A stretch of 64,000 bases of DNA from Thalassovita mangrovi (GTDB taxonomy: Bacteria > Pseudomonadota > Alphaproteobacteria > Rhodobacterales > Rhodobacteraceae): assembly GCF_009857745.1 (NCBI RefSeq), contig NZ_WWEN01000002.1, positions 372,001 through 436,000 of the forward strand, given 5' to 3'. A program made the position numbers and the translations under genes. Positions 34,651-43,881 of this stretch are shown here, in pieces (position 1 is the stretch's first letter; every line of letters begins with the position of its first letter). The notes beneath the pieces are model-generated. The model saw only the letters and a list, made by a program, of their open reading frames with translations. It was not told where the DNA came from and searched no databases.

Positions 34651-35446
34651 CTTCCCTTCTGCGCAGTTCGATCGGTTCGAACGTGCCGCCCTGCCGCAGG
34701 TACACCTTGCCTTCCTTGGCCAGCTCCAGCGACGCCGCGAAGGTTGCGGCGGCGGCCGAGCGGCGCTTGACCGGATCGGTTTCCCAACCGGCCGGAATAT
34801 AGCTGCTGATATCGGTCCAGGTGCCGGCGAACCCGATCAGCCCGCGCATCCGTTCCAGCGCCTGTTCCATCGTGTAAACCGAATCCCGGTCCATCACGAA
34901 GGGGCGGAATTCGTCGCGGGTACGGATACGCGCATAGCCCTGCATAAGGTCCAACAGCGTCGCCGTGTAGGTCACCCGCTTGACCCGCTCGACCCCTTCG
35001 GGCAGCCCGCGCACGAAGAAATCCTTGCCCTTCTGATCGCGCGCCATCAGTTGCGCCGCAGCATCGCGCATCGCCTGCAGCCGTTCCAGCTGGAACGCCA
35101 GGTGAGCGGCCAGTTCTTCGCCCGAAGGCCCTTCCTCGGTCGGATCGGGCGGCAGCAGCAGCCGCGATTTCAGGAAGGCCAGCCAGGCCGCCATCACCAG
35201 GTAATCGGCGGCCAGTTCGATCCTCAGCGCCTTGGCCTTCTCGACGAAGGCCAGGTATTGTTCCGCCAGTTGCAGGATGGAAATCTTGCGCAGGTCGACC
35301 TTCTGGGTGCGCGACAGCATCAGCAACAGGTCAAGCGGCCCCTCGAACCCGTCGACATCGACGATCAGGGCCTCCGCCGCCATTCGTTCGGCGACGCTCT
35401 GTTCTTCCTGCTTGTCTTCTTCGAAGTCGAATTCGTCCTCAGCCAT
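34634..35446 (-). CDS. scpA: segregation and condensation protein ScpA
   Basis: ScpA is the kleisin subunit bridging the two Smc heads. 270 residues. The family N-terminus reads VDGFEGPLDLLLMLSRTQKVDLRKISILQLAEQYLAF, then ADYLVMAAWLAFLKSRLLLP. The C-terminal winged helix includes FAASLELAKEGKVYLRQGGTFEPI. An acidic leader of about 25 residues (EDEFDFEEDKQEE) precedes it. It overlaps nagZ by 8 bp and scpB by 17 bp, so the three are translationally linked. Confidence 0.95.
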   Translation of the reverse strand: MAEDEFDFEEDKQEEQSVAERMAAEALIVDVDGFEGPLDLLLMLSRTQKVDLRKISILQLAEQYLAFVEKAKALRIELAADYLVMAAWLAFLKSRLLLPPDPTEEGPSGEELAAHLAFQLERLQAMRDAAAQLMARDQKGKDFFVRGLPEGVERVKRVTYTATLLDLMQGYARIRTRDEFRPFVMDRDSVYTMEQALERMRGLIGFAGTWTDISSYIPAGWETDPVKRRSAAAATFAASLELAKEGKVYLRQGGTFEPIELRRREDERNG

Positions 35447-36446
35447 GCCCGCGCCCGTTCAACAGCGCGTCCAGCTTGGCCCTGAGGGCGAGAATGTCAA
35501 CCTCGGTGGGGTCGTGGCGGGCCAGGATGGCGCGTTCGGCCCGCACCTGCCCGGCGTCGGACAGAAGCCCCGAGGCCTCGGCCACCTTGCGTTTTTCGTC
35601 GAGGCTACCGTTGCAATGCAGAACCACGTCGCAGCCCGCCGCGATCGCGTCACGCGACAGATCGGCCAGATCGCCGCTCAGCGCCTTCATCGAAATATCG
35701 TCGGTCATGATCAGCCCGTCGAAGCCGATCTCGTCGCGGATCAGGTCCATCATCACCGGCGACAAGGTGGCGGGGCGGGTGTCGATCCGGTCGTAAACCA
35801 GATGCGCGGTCATCCCCATCGGCAGGTCGTTCAACGCCCGGAACGGGGCGAAATCGCTGCGGATCAGATCATCGCGCGGGGCGGACACCACCGGCAGGTC
35901 CAAGTGGCTGTCCGCGACCGCGCGTCCATGGCCGGGAATGTGCTTGACCACCGGCAGCACGCCGCCATCCAGCAGACCATCCGCCACCGCGCGGCCCAGT
36001 TTCGCCACGGTGCCCGCATCAAACCCGTAGCAGCGGTTTTGCAAAAACGGATGGGTGTCGGGGGTCGCCACGTCGACCAGGGGCGCGCAATTGCTGTCCA
36101 CCCCCACCGCGCGCAGTTCATCCGCGATGATGCGGTAGCGCAGATACATCGCCTCCGCCGCATCCTCCCCGGCCGCCTGCGAGTGATCCAGAGGCGGCAA
36201 CCATTCGGTGCCCAGGGGCGGGCGCAGCCGCTGCACCCGGCCGCCTTCCTGGTCGATGGTGATCGGCGCCTCGCGCCCCACCGCATCGCGCAGGTCGGCG
36301 CACAGCGCACGGATCTGATCGGCGCTTTCGATATTGCGGGCGAACAGGATGAAACCGAACGGGTCGGCATCGCGGAAGAACCGCTTTTCCTCCGCGCTCA
36401 GCCGCAGCCCCAGCGGATCGAGGATGGTTGCGCCGAAATTGCTCAC
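35439..36446 (-). CDS. nagZ: beta-N-acetylhexosaminidase NagZ
   Basis: NagZ removes GlcNAc from muropeptides in cytoplasmic peptidoglycan recycling. 335 residues from a GTG at 36446 whose bases overlap the TGA of the upstream SPOR gene (GTGA); an ATG-initiated reading further upstream would run through the SPOR gene in another frame. Glycoside hydrolase 3 features: GFILFARNIESADQI, ITIDQEGGRVQRLR, LPVVKHIPGHGRAVADSHLDLP (catalytic His loop) and GLIMTDDISMKAL with the nucleophile Asp. Complete family length. Confidence 0.93.
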   Translation of the reverse strand: MSNFGATILDPLGLRLSAEEKRFFRDADPFGFILFARNIESADQIRALCADLRDAVGREAPITIDQEGGRVQRLRPPLGTEWLPPLDHSQAAGEDAAEAMYLRYRIIADELRAVGVDSNCAPLVDVATPDTHPFLQNRCYGFDAGTVAKLGRAVADGLLDGGVLPVVKHIPGHGRAVADSHLDLPVVSAPRDDLIRSDFAPFRALNDLPMGMTAHLVYDRIDTRPATLSPVMMDLIRDEIGFDGLIMTDDISMKALSGDLADLSRDAIAAGCDVVLHCNGSLDEKRKVAEASGLLSDAGQVRAERAILARHDPTEVDILALRAKLDALLNGRGHG

Positions 36447-37354
36447 TTGGTGGTGACCGGGATGCATTCGGCCTTTTCGGCCACCAGCGCCGAACAGAAC
36501 CGGCGCGCTTCGCTGAGATCGGCAAAGCCATGCGCCCGCAGCCGGTAGAAGGTGCGCCCGCCGCTTTCGGCCTTCTGGATCACCCGTTGCTTGTCTTCCA
36601 TGAATTCGCCGAAGCGGGCCGCCATGCGGTCCCATTCCTTGCGCGCCACCTCGGCGCTGTCATAGGCGCCGAGCTGGGCCAGGCGGGTGCCGGGGGCAAG
36701 CGTCGCCGGATCGACATCGATGCCCAAAGCCGCCGCCGTCGCCGCCGGATCGACCGACGCCACCTGCCGCCCGCCCGCCGGACGCAGCTTGGGCCGCAGC
36801 GAGGTGGCCAGACCGGCCCTGGGAGCGGCAGCAACCGCTGCGGGTTCGGGGGTGTCTTCAGGCTCGGCCGCAGCGTCCTGCGGTTCCGCGACAGCGCTCA
36901 ACGGCTTGGCACCGTCGGTCAGGTCCTTGACCAGCGCCTCGACGGAAGTTTTCACCACCTGTTCGGGGGATGCATCGTCGGGCGCGGTCAGCTTGATCAG
37001 GTTCAGCTTGGCGGTCGGGCTGTCCTCATCGGTCAGGTCCACCGGGCGCGGCGCAAGGATCAGCCGGTCGGCGGGCTTTTCCGCCACACCGATCGCCGCG
37101 ACCTTGTTCACCGCCAACCCCTGGTTTTCCGCCGGCGCGCCGCCCGGGTCCTCGGGCATCACCCGCATCGGGCCTTCTGCGGCGCGCACCACCGGCACAC
37201 CGCTGACGTCGCGCATTACCAGCTTGTAGCCCCAGACGCCGACGCCCACGACCAGCGCCAGCGATACTGCGGCCCCGGCCCAGTTGGTGATCGTCGCGAT
37301 GGATTTGCCCTTTGCGGGCGCTGCTTCGCGCCCGTCTGCCTGTATATCCGCCAT
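36443..37354 (-). CDS. SPOR-domain membrane protein
   Basis: 303 residues. A cytoplasmic leader is followed by one membrane helix (WAGAAVSLALVVGVGVWGYKLV, about 25-46), a long Pro/Ala/acidic periplasmic linker, and a C-terminal SPOR domain (about 225-300) with LAQLGAYDSAEVARKEWDRM and FYRLRAHGFADLSEARRFCSAL. SPOR domains bind denuded glycan at division sites, so a septal wall role is likely. A short C-terminal VTTK ends the protein. 68 bp separate it from argS. Confidence 0.88.
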   Translation of the reverse strand: MADIQADGREAAPAKGKSIATITNWAGAAVSLALVVGVGVWGYKLVMRDVSGVPVVRAAEGPMRVMPEDPGGAPAENQGLAVNKVAAIGVAEKPADRLILAPRPVDLTDEDSPTAKLNLIKLTAPDDASPEQVVKTSVEALVKDLTDGAKPLSAVAEPQDAAAEPEDTPEPAAVAAAPRAGLATSLRPKLRPAGGRQVASVDPAATAAALGIDVDPATLAPGTRLAQLGAYDSAEVARKEWDRMAARFGEFMEDKQRVIQKAESGGRTFYRLRAHGFADLSEARRFCSALVAEKAECIPVTTK

Positions 37355-37422
37355 ACTCGCCTCTCGTGCCGGCGGGGCGTCCCCCGTCGTTTAGCTGCTC
37401 ATCACGATCCGGCGGTGGTGCG

Positions 37423-39168
37423 TTAGCGCATCTCTTCCACCGGAGTTACGCCCAGAATACCAAGACCGGCGGAAATAACAACGGCCACGGCACGGGCCAG
37501 CGCGATTTTCGCCTGGCTGGCCGCTTCGTCGTCATCCTGCAGGAAGCGCAGCGACATGTCTTCGTTGCCGCGGTTCCACAGCGAATGGAAATCGCTGGCC
37601 AGCTCATAAAGGTAGAAGGCGACCCGGTGCGGCTCATTGTGGCGCGCGGCGATTTCCACCAGGCGCGGCCATTCCGACAGCTTCTTGGCGACGTTCAGTT
37701 CCGCCTCGTGGCTCAGGTTCGACAGGTCGGCCGCCGCCAGGGTGGCGTCGTCATGCGCGATGCCCGCCTCGGCCGCCTTGCGCAGCACCGAACAGATCCG
37801 GGCATTGGCGTATTGCACGTAGAAGACCGGGTTGTCCTTGGACTGTTCCAGCACCTTGTCGAAATCGAAATCCAAGGGCGCGTCGTTCTTGCGGGTCAGC
37901 ATGTGGAACCGGGTCACGTCGGCACCCACCTGTTCGACCACGTCGCGCAGGGTGACGAAGGTCCCTGCCCGTTTCGACATCTTGAACGGTTCGCCGTTCT
38001 TGTAGAGCTTCACCAGCTGGATCAGCTTGATGTCGAGCGGCACACGGTTTTCCGACAACGCCGCGACGGCGGCCTTCATCCGCTTGACGTAACCGCCGTG
38101 ATCGGCGCCGAACACGTCGATCAGCATGTCGAAGCCGCGTTCCACCTTGGTCCAGTGATAGGCGATATCGGGGGCGAAATAGGTCCAGGCGCCGTCCGAT
38201 TTCTTCACCGGGCGGTCGACGTCGTCGCCATATTCGGTCGATTTGAACAGGGTCTGTTCGCGTTCTTCCCAATCCTCGGGCAGCTTGCCCTTTGGCGGCT
38301 CCAGCACGCCTTCATAGATCAGGCCGAGGTTTTCCAACCGCTCCAGCGCCGCCTCGATCTGGCCGGTGCCGTAAAGCGATTTCTCCGAGTAGTAGACATC
38401 CATCGTGACGCCCAGGCTGGCCAGGTCTTCGCGGATCATCGCCATCATTTCCTCGGTGGCGAAATCGCGGATCTCGACCAGCCATTCGGCCTCGGGCTTG
38501 TCCAGCAGGGTCGGCCCATACTTTTCCTTCAGCGCCTCGCCGACCGGGATCAGGTAGTCGCCCGGGTAAAGCCCCTCGGCAATCTCGGGTTCCAGCCCGT
38601 TGGCTTCGCGGTAGCGTTCAAAGGCCGAGCGCGCCAGCACGTCGACCTGCGCGCCGCCGTCGTTGATGTAATATTCGCGGGTGACGTCGTAGCCCGCATA
38701 ATCCAGCAGCGCGGCCAGCGCGTCGCCGAACACCGCACCACGGGTATGGCCCACATGCATCGGGCCGGTCGGGTTGGCCGAGACGAATTCGACGTTGACC
38801 TTCTTGCCCTGCCCCAGAACGGACCGGCCATAGGTAGTGCCATCGGTCAGCGCAGTCTTGACGATGCCCTGCCACAGCGACGGATCGAGCCGCAGGTTCA
38901 GGAAACCGGGGCCTGCCACCTCGGCGCTGGTGATGCGCGGATCGGCGGCCAGCTTCTCGGCCAGCTTCTCGGCGATGTCGCGCGGCTTCATCTTGGCGGG
39001 CTTGGCCAGAACCATCGCGGCGTTGGTCGCCATGTCCCCATGCGCGGCATCACGTGGCGGTTCCACTGCCACATTGGCGAAATCCAGCCCTTCGGGCAGA
39101 TCGCCCGCCTGGGTCATCTGGTCCAGCATGTCCAGCACCAGCGCGCGGATATCGGAGAACAGGTTCAT
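37423..39168 (-). CDS. argS: arginyl-tRNA synthetase
   Basis: 581 residues, class I. It has the HIGH-type motif [21 protein letters not shown] and KMSKR in [20 protein letters not shown]. The N-terminal Add1-like domain spans about 1-100, and the C-terminal DALR anticodon-binding domain ends with [43 protein letters not shown]. Full length and intact. In other Rhodobacteraceae it usually follows dgt directly; here about 4.7 kb with other genes intervenes. Confidence 0.97.
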   Translation of the reverse strand: MNLFSDIRALVLDMLDQMTQAGDLPEGLDFANVAVEPPRDAAHGDMATNAAMVLAKPAKMKPRDIAEKLAEKLAADPRITSAEVAGPGFLNLRLDPSLWQGIVKTALTDGTTYGRSVLGQGKKVNVEFVSANPTGPMHVGHTRGAVFGDALAALLDYAGYDVTREYYINDGGAQVDVLARSAFERYREANGLEPEIAEGLYPGDYLIPVGEALKEKYGPTLLDKPEAEWLVEIRDFATEEMMAMIREDLASLGVTMDVYYSEKSLYGTGQIEAALERLENLGLIYEGVLEPPKGKLPEDWEEREQTLFKSTEYGDDVDRPVKKSDGAWTYFAPDIAYHWTKVERGFDMLIDVFGADHGGYVKRMKAAVAALSENRVPLDIKLIQLVKLYKNGEPFKMSKRAGTFVTLRDVVEQVGADVTRFHMLTRKNDAPLDFDFDKVLEQSKDNPVFYVQYANARICSVLRKAAEAGIAHDDATLAAADLSNLSHEAELNVAKKLSEWPRLVEIAARHNEPHRVAFYLYELASDFHSLWNRGNEDMSLRFLQDDDEAASQAKIALARAVAVVISAGLGILGVTPVEEMR

Positions 39169-39319
39169 CGGTCTACATCCTTTCAGCTTGGCCGGGGTTT
39201 AACACGGCAAGGCGAAAGGTCAACGGGACAGTTGCGCAAGGCCCCTGCCGCCCGCGACCGGGAAAGGCGAAGGCGCGCCACCTTTCGGCGGCGCGCCCTC
39301 TTTTGGCATCAAGTGGCGA

Positions 39320-41386
39320 TCAGAACCGGGCTTCCAGTTTTACATAGAAGGTCCGGCCCGGTTCGTTCACCTGGACCAGGGTCGGGTCATAGCTGTTCGA
39401 CCGGCTCAGGTGGTTGGCGTAGGTTTCGTCCATGACGTTGTCCACGCCCGCCAGCAGGACCGCGTTCTTCGACACTTCGTAGCTGCTGAACAGGTCCAGC
39501 GTGACATAGCCCGGCGTCACGCCCGGATCGCGGGACGGATCGATCCGATCCTGTTCCATCGCCCAGTTCACCCGGCCCCCGGCGCGCCATGCATCCTGAC
39601 CGTAGGACATGGTGATCTTGCCCTGCAGCGGCGGGATCTGCGCCAGCGGGCGGTCGTCGGTGCGGTTCTGGCCGTAGGTCCAGGTCATGTCGCCCAGAAC
39701 CTGCCAGCCGCCATTTTCCCACGCCCCGGACAGTTCGACGCCCTTCAGGTCGGCGCTGACATTGCGATAGGTGGTCACGCCCGGCACCGAGAACGCATCG
39801 CGCAGGATGTAATCGTCGACCCGGTCGACATAGGCGGTGGCGTTGAAGCTCCAGTTGGCGCGCACGGTTTCATAGCCGATATCGACCTGGGTGTGCTTCT
39901 CGGGATCGATGTCGGGGTTGCCGACCCAGTTGGCGCGGGCCATCGCCCGTTCGTTGGCATCCGCGGTACGCACCGAGCGCGACACGCCGAAGAACACGGT
40001 CGAGGCGGCGTCGAGTTCATATTCCAGCCGGGCCAGGCCGCTGAAATTATGTTCCTCGCGCGCCTCGTCGAAGGTGGTGCCGTATTGCGCGGTGTAGTAA
40101 TCGTTGGCCGACATCGTCGCCATCATCGAACTGGGCACCACATCCGCCATGCCGGCGGTTGCGCGGACATAATCGTAACGCGCGCCGAGCTTCAGCACGG
40201 TGCGGTCGTTCAGATCGGTTTCGGTTTCACCGTAAAGCCCGGTCTGCGCGATGGTCACGTCGGGCCAGGTCAGCGCCACCTGGCGCGACGGATCATAGGC
40301 TTCGATCAGCGCGATCGGGCCCATGAACCCCTCTGCGAAGCGGTTGTTCGACAGGTGATCGACGCCGATCTTCGCGCGGGTGCGGCCGAAATCCAGCTGC
40401 GCCTCGATCTTGCCGCCCCAGGTGTCCGAGGTGGTCGGCGCGATCATCCCCATCATCGCCGACGGGTCGCGCAGCGAATAGTTGTCCATCACGTGATCGA
40501 CATTGCTCTGATAGAGGTTGCCCTCGATCCGGCGCAGCGCGCCCTGGTTCAGGTCGATGCCGCCGCGCAGACGGATCGTGTTGGTTTCCGACAGCGGGCT
40601 GTCCATCCCGGCCCCGGCGAACAGCACGTCCTCGGCCCGGTCGCGTTCCAGATCCAGCGCCAGGTCCAGCCCGTTGCGGTCATAGCCGAAGGTCAGGCCG
40701 GCGGTTTTCTGGGTATAGGCGCTGCGGATCTCGTTGCCATCGCCATCTTCGTAATTGTCGGCGGTGCGGACTTCGCCCGAACCTTCGACATAGAATCCGT
40801 GGCCCAGGTCATAGCTGAACGAACCACCCATTTCGCGGGTGTTCGAATTCGAGCTGAGACCGGTGCGAATTTCCGCCTCCCAGCGTTTGCCGTCCTCGAA
40901 TTCGGGGGCTTCGCGTTCCAGGATCACGGTGCCGCCGCTGCCGCCCGGCCCGTAGGTCACGCTGGCATAGCCACGCTCGACGATGATCTTGTCGGCGCTG
41001 GCGACGTTGGCGATGGTGGCGGGCGGGTCCATCCGGTTCGGACAGCCGCCGAAGGTGAAGGAGCCGGCATCGATGATGTTGAGCTGGTTCTGCGACTGGC
41101 CGCGGATCACCAGTTCCAGCCCGTGACCGCCCATGCGGCCCGCCGTGACGCCGGGAACCGTGGACAGCAGCGCGCCGCCATCGGCGGCGGGGGTGCTCAT
41201 CTGCCCCGTCGGGGTGAATTCATAGGACGAGGCGCCCGCCACGGGTCGATCGGTCTTCACGACGATTTCGCCGAGATCGGCATCGATGGCCAGGGGGGTG
41301 TCAGCGTCCTGCGCAAGCGCGACGGTGGAAAGGCTGCCAAGCAGCAGGGCGGTCGCGCTCAGGCGGACCGGGAAATGGGTATACAT
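39320..41386 (-). CDS. TonB-dependent outer-membrane receptor, copper receptor (OprC) type
   Basis: 688 residues. Signal peptide ends STVALAQ. A TonB-box-like EIVVK lies at about 40-44. The plug contains GGALLSTVPGVTAGRMGGHG and the block GGCPNRMDPPA (113-123), which matches the GGCxNRMDPPT region of TonB-dependent copper receptors. ASVTYGPGGSGGTVILERE ends the plug; the barrel ends with aromatic Phe (EPGRTFYVKLEARF). A DUF2946 protein gene lies just upstream on the same strand, the usual partner. Copper uptake or binding is the likely role; regulation by copper is inferred. Confidence 0.85.
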   Translation of the reverse strand: MYTHFPVRLSATALLLGSLSTVALAQDADTPLAIDADLGEIVVKTDRPVAGASSYEFTPTGQMSTPAADGGALLSTVPGVTAGRMGGHGLELVIRGQSQNQLNIIDAGSFTFGGCPNRMDPPATIANVASADKIIVERGYASVTYGPGGSGGTVILEREAPEFEDGKRWEAEIRTGLSSNSNTREMGGSFSYDLGHGFYVEGSGEVRTADNYEDGDGNEIRSAYTQKTAGLTFGYDRNGLDLALDLERDRAEDVLFAGAGMDSPLSETNTIRLRGGIDLNQGALRRIEGNLYQSNVDHVMDNYSLRDPSAMMGMIAPTTSDTWGGKIEAQLDFGRTRAKIGVDHLSNNRFAEGFMGPIALIEAYDPSRQVALTWPDVTIAQTGLYGETETDLNDRTVLKLGARYDYVRATAGMADVVPSSMMATMSANDYYTAQYGTTFDEAREEHNFSGLARLEYELDAASTVFFGVSRSVRTADANERAMARANWVGNPDIDPEKHTQVDIGYETVRANWSFNATAYVDRVDDYILRDAFSVPGVTTYRNVSADLKGVELSGAWENGGWQVLGDMTWTYGQNRTDDRPLAQIPPLQGKITMSYGQDAWRAGGRVNWAMEQDRIDPSRDPGVTPGYVTLDLFSSYEVSKNAVLLAGVDNVMDETYANHLSRSNSYDPTLVQVNEPGRTFYVKLEARF

Positions 41387-41477
41387 GTTCTGTCCCTAAG
41401 ATTTGTCTTGTCGATTGGATGGGCCAATGGTCCGGCGGTTGCCGGCCATGCGATGCCCAGGTTTTCAGATCAGAAAA

Positions 41478-41876
41478 TCAGAGAGAGGCAGGGGGCGCCC
41501 GGATCGCGTTCGGGCGCTGGTGCCGAAGGTCGTCGGGAAGGTCGAAGGCGGTGGACCGGCCGATTTCGCTCGGCTTCCGGTCCAGCGCGACGGGAAGGCA
41601 TTCCGGGGCCTCGGTGAACGCCGCGAGCCCGATGATGCAGAACGGGCACTTGGTGACGACTTCCTCGCCGGAACCTTCGGTGATCGTCCCGTCGGTCGGG
41701 TCATAGGTGACCGTGCGCATGCCGCCCGCGCCGCAGATGACGATCTGAATGCCGTCGCCGGACGCCGCGGCCTGAACCGGGAAGAATGCCAGGGAAACCT
41801 GCAGGGTCAGCAGGAACGACAGGAAAAGCGTGCCGAGGCCGCGCCTTGTCTTCCCTATTGCCCTTCGTTCTCCCAT
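41478..41876 (-). CDS. DUF2946-family protein
   Basis: 132 residues with an N-terminal membrane/signal segment (GLGTLFLSFLLTLQVSLAFF). The mature part holds VICGAGGM and the pair CPFC within VVTKCPFCIIGLAAF, plus a Cys in EAPECLPVAL, and ends with a Pro-rich IRAPPASL. Such proteins are regularly encoded beside TonB-type copper receptors, and the Cys pairs suggest copper binding. 91 bp separate it from the receptor gene. An inverted repeat upstream (41930-41951) may be its operator. Confidence 0.75.
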   Translation of the reverse strand: MGERRAIGKTRRGLGTLFLSFLLTLQVSLAFFPVQAAASGDGIQIVICGAGGMRTVTYDPTDGTITEGSGEEVVTKCPFCIIGLAAFTEAPECLPVALDRKPSEIGRSTAFDLPDDLRHQRPNAIRAPPASL

Positions 41877-41929
41877 GCGGGCTTAGTTCCGGAAAGCGGG
41901 CTGTTTGGCAAGCATTAAAAGCGCACGGT

Positions 41930-41951
41930 TTCCGATTTTATCCGATCGGAA
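41930..41951. promoter_or_regulatory. operator candidate of the copper receptor unit
   Basis: Arms TTCCGAT (41930-41936) and ATCGGAA (41945-41951) surround 8 nt. TCCGAT also repeats directly at a 10-bp period (41931-41936 and 41941-41946), and TCCGATCGGA is a perfect palindrome. It lies 54-75 bp upstream of the DUF2946 start. Which regulator binds is unknown. Confidence 0.45.
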
Positions 41952-42042
41952 TGCGGGACGCGGCGGGGTTAGGGGGCCCTGCCCCCTCTGCGCCTGCGGC
42001 GCATTCACCCCCGAGGTATTTGAGCCAAGATGAAAGCCCGGC

Positions 42043-43878
42043 TCAGGCCTGGCCCTGCGGCTTGGGCTTGGCGGGGGCGAAGTAGAGCAATTGCACGCCG
42101 TCGCCGCCTTTGAGGCTGCTGTCTTCGCGTGGGAAGCGCAACTCGCCATTTGGATAGATCGCCACGATCAGCACCGCGTCGGGCCGGTCGTCGCGCCAGG
42201 TGTCCAGCCCGTATTCCTCGCTCAGCGTGGTGGTGCGGAAGTCCCATCCGGCACGGGCCAGCGCCTGCAATTCGTCATAGTGGCGGCCCTGCGCGAAAAC
42301 GCGACCGCCCAGGGTGGCGGGCAGCGCATGGCGGGCTTGGCTTTCCTTGGCCCGCGCCAGCTGGAACACGTTGTCGCGGCCGTATTCCGGTGCCAGGTCG
42401 GTGGTGACCAGCGTGTTGTAAGCATCGTTGTCGGTCAGCGCCACGAGCCGCGCATATTGCGCCAGTTCGATATTGTGTTCGGCCGCCTCCGACAGGATGT
42501 CGCCGAAGAAGGTGGGCAGGCCCAGCTGGCGCGCCGCGCGCAGCCGGCCGCGGTTGGGATCGGCCAGCAGCACCTGAACGCCCGCCTTGTGCAGCGCCTC
42601 GGCCAGCGCCGTGGACCATTTTGAGCCGCCCACCAGCAGCACGCCGGGCGTGTCGGCCCCGGCCAGGCCAAGCGCCTGCGCCAGCGGTTTCAGGGTGAAG
42701 CCGTGCAAAACCACGGTCACCGCGACCAAAGCGAAGGCCAGCGGCGCCACCAGCGCGCCGTCCTCGATGCCCATCGCCGCCAGCCGTTCACCGAACAGCC
42801 CCGCAACCGCGACCAGGACCACGCCGCGCGGGCCGGTCAGCGCGATCAGCAGCTTTTCGCGCCACGGCAGCCCGGTGCCGATCAGCGAGATCAGCACCGT
42901 CAGCGGCCGCGCCAGCCCGATCACCAGCCCCACGAACAGCGCCGCGCGCCAGGTCAACTGCCCCAGCATGTCGAAATCGAGCGAGGCGGCGAGCAGGATG
43001 AAGACGCCGGAGACCAGCAAAACGGTCGCGTGTTCCTTGAAACGCCGGATTTCGGCGTAGGACGGCAATTCGGCATTGGCGATCACCACCCCCATGAGGG
43101 TCACCGCCAGCAACCCGCTTTCGTGCAGCATGGTGTCGGACAGGGCGAAGGCGGCGATCAGGGTCACGAACAGCACCGGCACCTTCATGTATTCCGGCAC
43201 CAGCCCGCGCTTGAACGCCGCCGCCAACCCGTATCCCGCCGCAGCACCCAGCACCGTGGCAAAGGCAATGCCAAGGATCAGCTCCTGCGCGGCGTGACCG
43301 GCAGAGGCGGCGGTTTGCCGGACCATGACCACTTCGAAGGCCAGCACGGCGGCCAGCGCGCCGATGGGATCGTTGATGATCGCTTCCCATTGCAGCAGGG
43401 CGGCGGGGCGGCGAGACAGTTTCGCCTGGCGCAGCAAGGGCGCGATCACGGTAGGGCCGGTGACGATCATGATGCCGCCGAACACGGCCGCAGTTTCCCA
43501 GCCGAGCCCGGCGCCATAGCGCAGCGCCAGCGCCGAAGACAGCCAGCCCAAGGGCGCGCCGATGAAGACCAGCCGCCGCACCCCCTTGGCCGCGTCGCGC
43601 AGCTTGTGCAGGTTCAGGGTCAGCCCGCCCTCGAACAGGATGATCGCCACGGCCAGCGACACGATGGGCGCCACCAGCGGCCCGATATCGCGCGCCGGGT
43701 CCAGCAGGCCCGTGACCGGCCCGGCCAGCACCCCGGCCAGCAGCATCAGCACGATGGCGGGCAATTGCATCCGCCATGCGATGAATTGCGCGCCCACGCC
43801 CAGGACGCCGACGAGCGCGATGGCGGTGATCGGGGTCAGCCCCGCCTCGGCCCCCGTGATCGCCCCGGCAATTGCCAT
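42043..43878 (-). CDS. monovalent cation:proton antiporter with TrkA-type C-terminal domain
   Basis: 611 residues. About twelve helices span 15-395 and match the CPA1/NhaP-like exchanger domain (IVLMLLAGVLAGPVTGLLDP, VSLAVAIILFEGGLTLNL, WEAIINDPIGALAAVLAFEVV; the ND of IINDP is the family ion-binding site). Residues about 410-530 form a TrkA-N-like nucleotide-binding fold (DTPGVLLVGGSKWSTALAEALHKAGVQVLLADPN). A TrkA-C-like tail follows. Exchange of Na+ or K+ for H+ with nucleotide-linked gating is expected. It starts 3 bp after the dgt stop, so both are probably one transcript. Confidence 0.85.
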   Translation of the reverse strand: MAIAGAITGAEAGLTPITAIALVGVLGVGAQFIAWRMQLPAIVLMLLAGVLAGPVTGLLDPARDIGPLVAPIVSLAVAIILFEGGLTLNLHKLRDAAKGVRRLVFIGAPLGWLSSALALRYGAGLGWETAAVFGGIMIVTGPTVIAPLLRQAKLSRRPAALLQWEAIINDPIGALAAVLAFEVVMVRQTAASAGHAAQELILGIAFATVLGAAAGYGLAAAFKRGLVPEYMKVPVLFVTLIAAFALSDTMLHESGLLAVTLMGVVIANAELPSYAEIRRFKEHATVLLVSGVFILLAASLDFDMLGQLTWRAALFVGLVIGLARPLTVLISLIGTGLPWREKLLIALTGPRGVVLVAVAGLFGERLAAMGIEDGALVAPLAFALVAVTVVLHGFTLKPLAQALGLAGADTPGVLLVGGSKWSTALAEALHKAGVQVLLADPNRGRLRAARQLGLPTFFGDILSEAAEHNIELAQYARLVALTDNDAYNTLVTTDLAPEYGRDNVFQLARAKESQARHALPATLGGRVFAQGRHYDELQALARAGWDFRTTTLSEEYGLDTWRDDRPDAVLIVAIYPNGELRFPREDSSLKGGDGVQLLYFAPAKPKPQGQA

Positions 43879-43881
43879 ACC

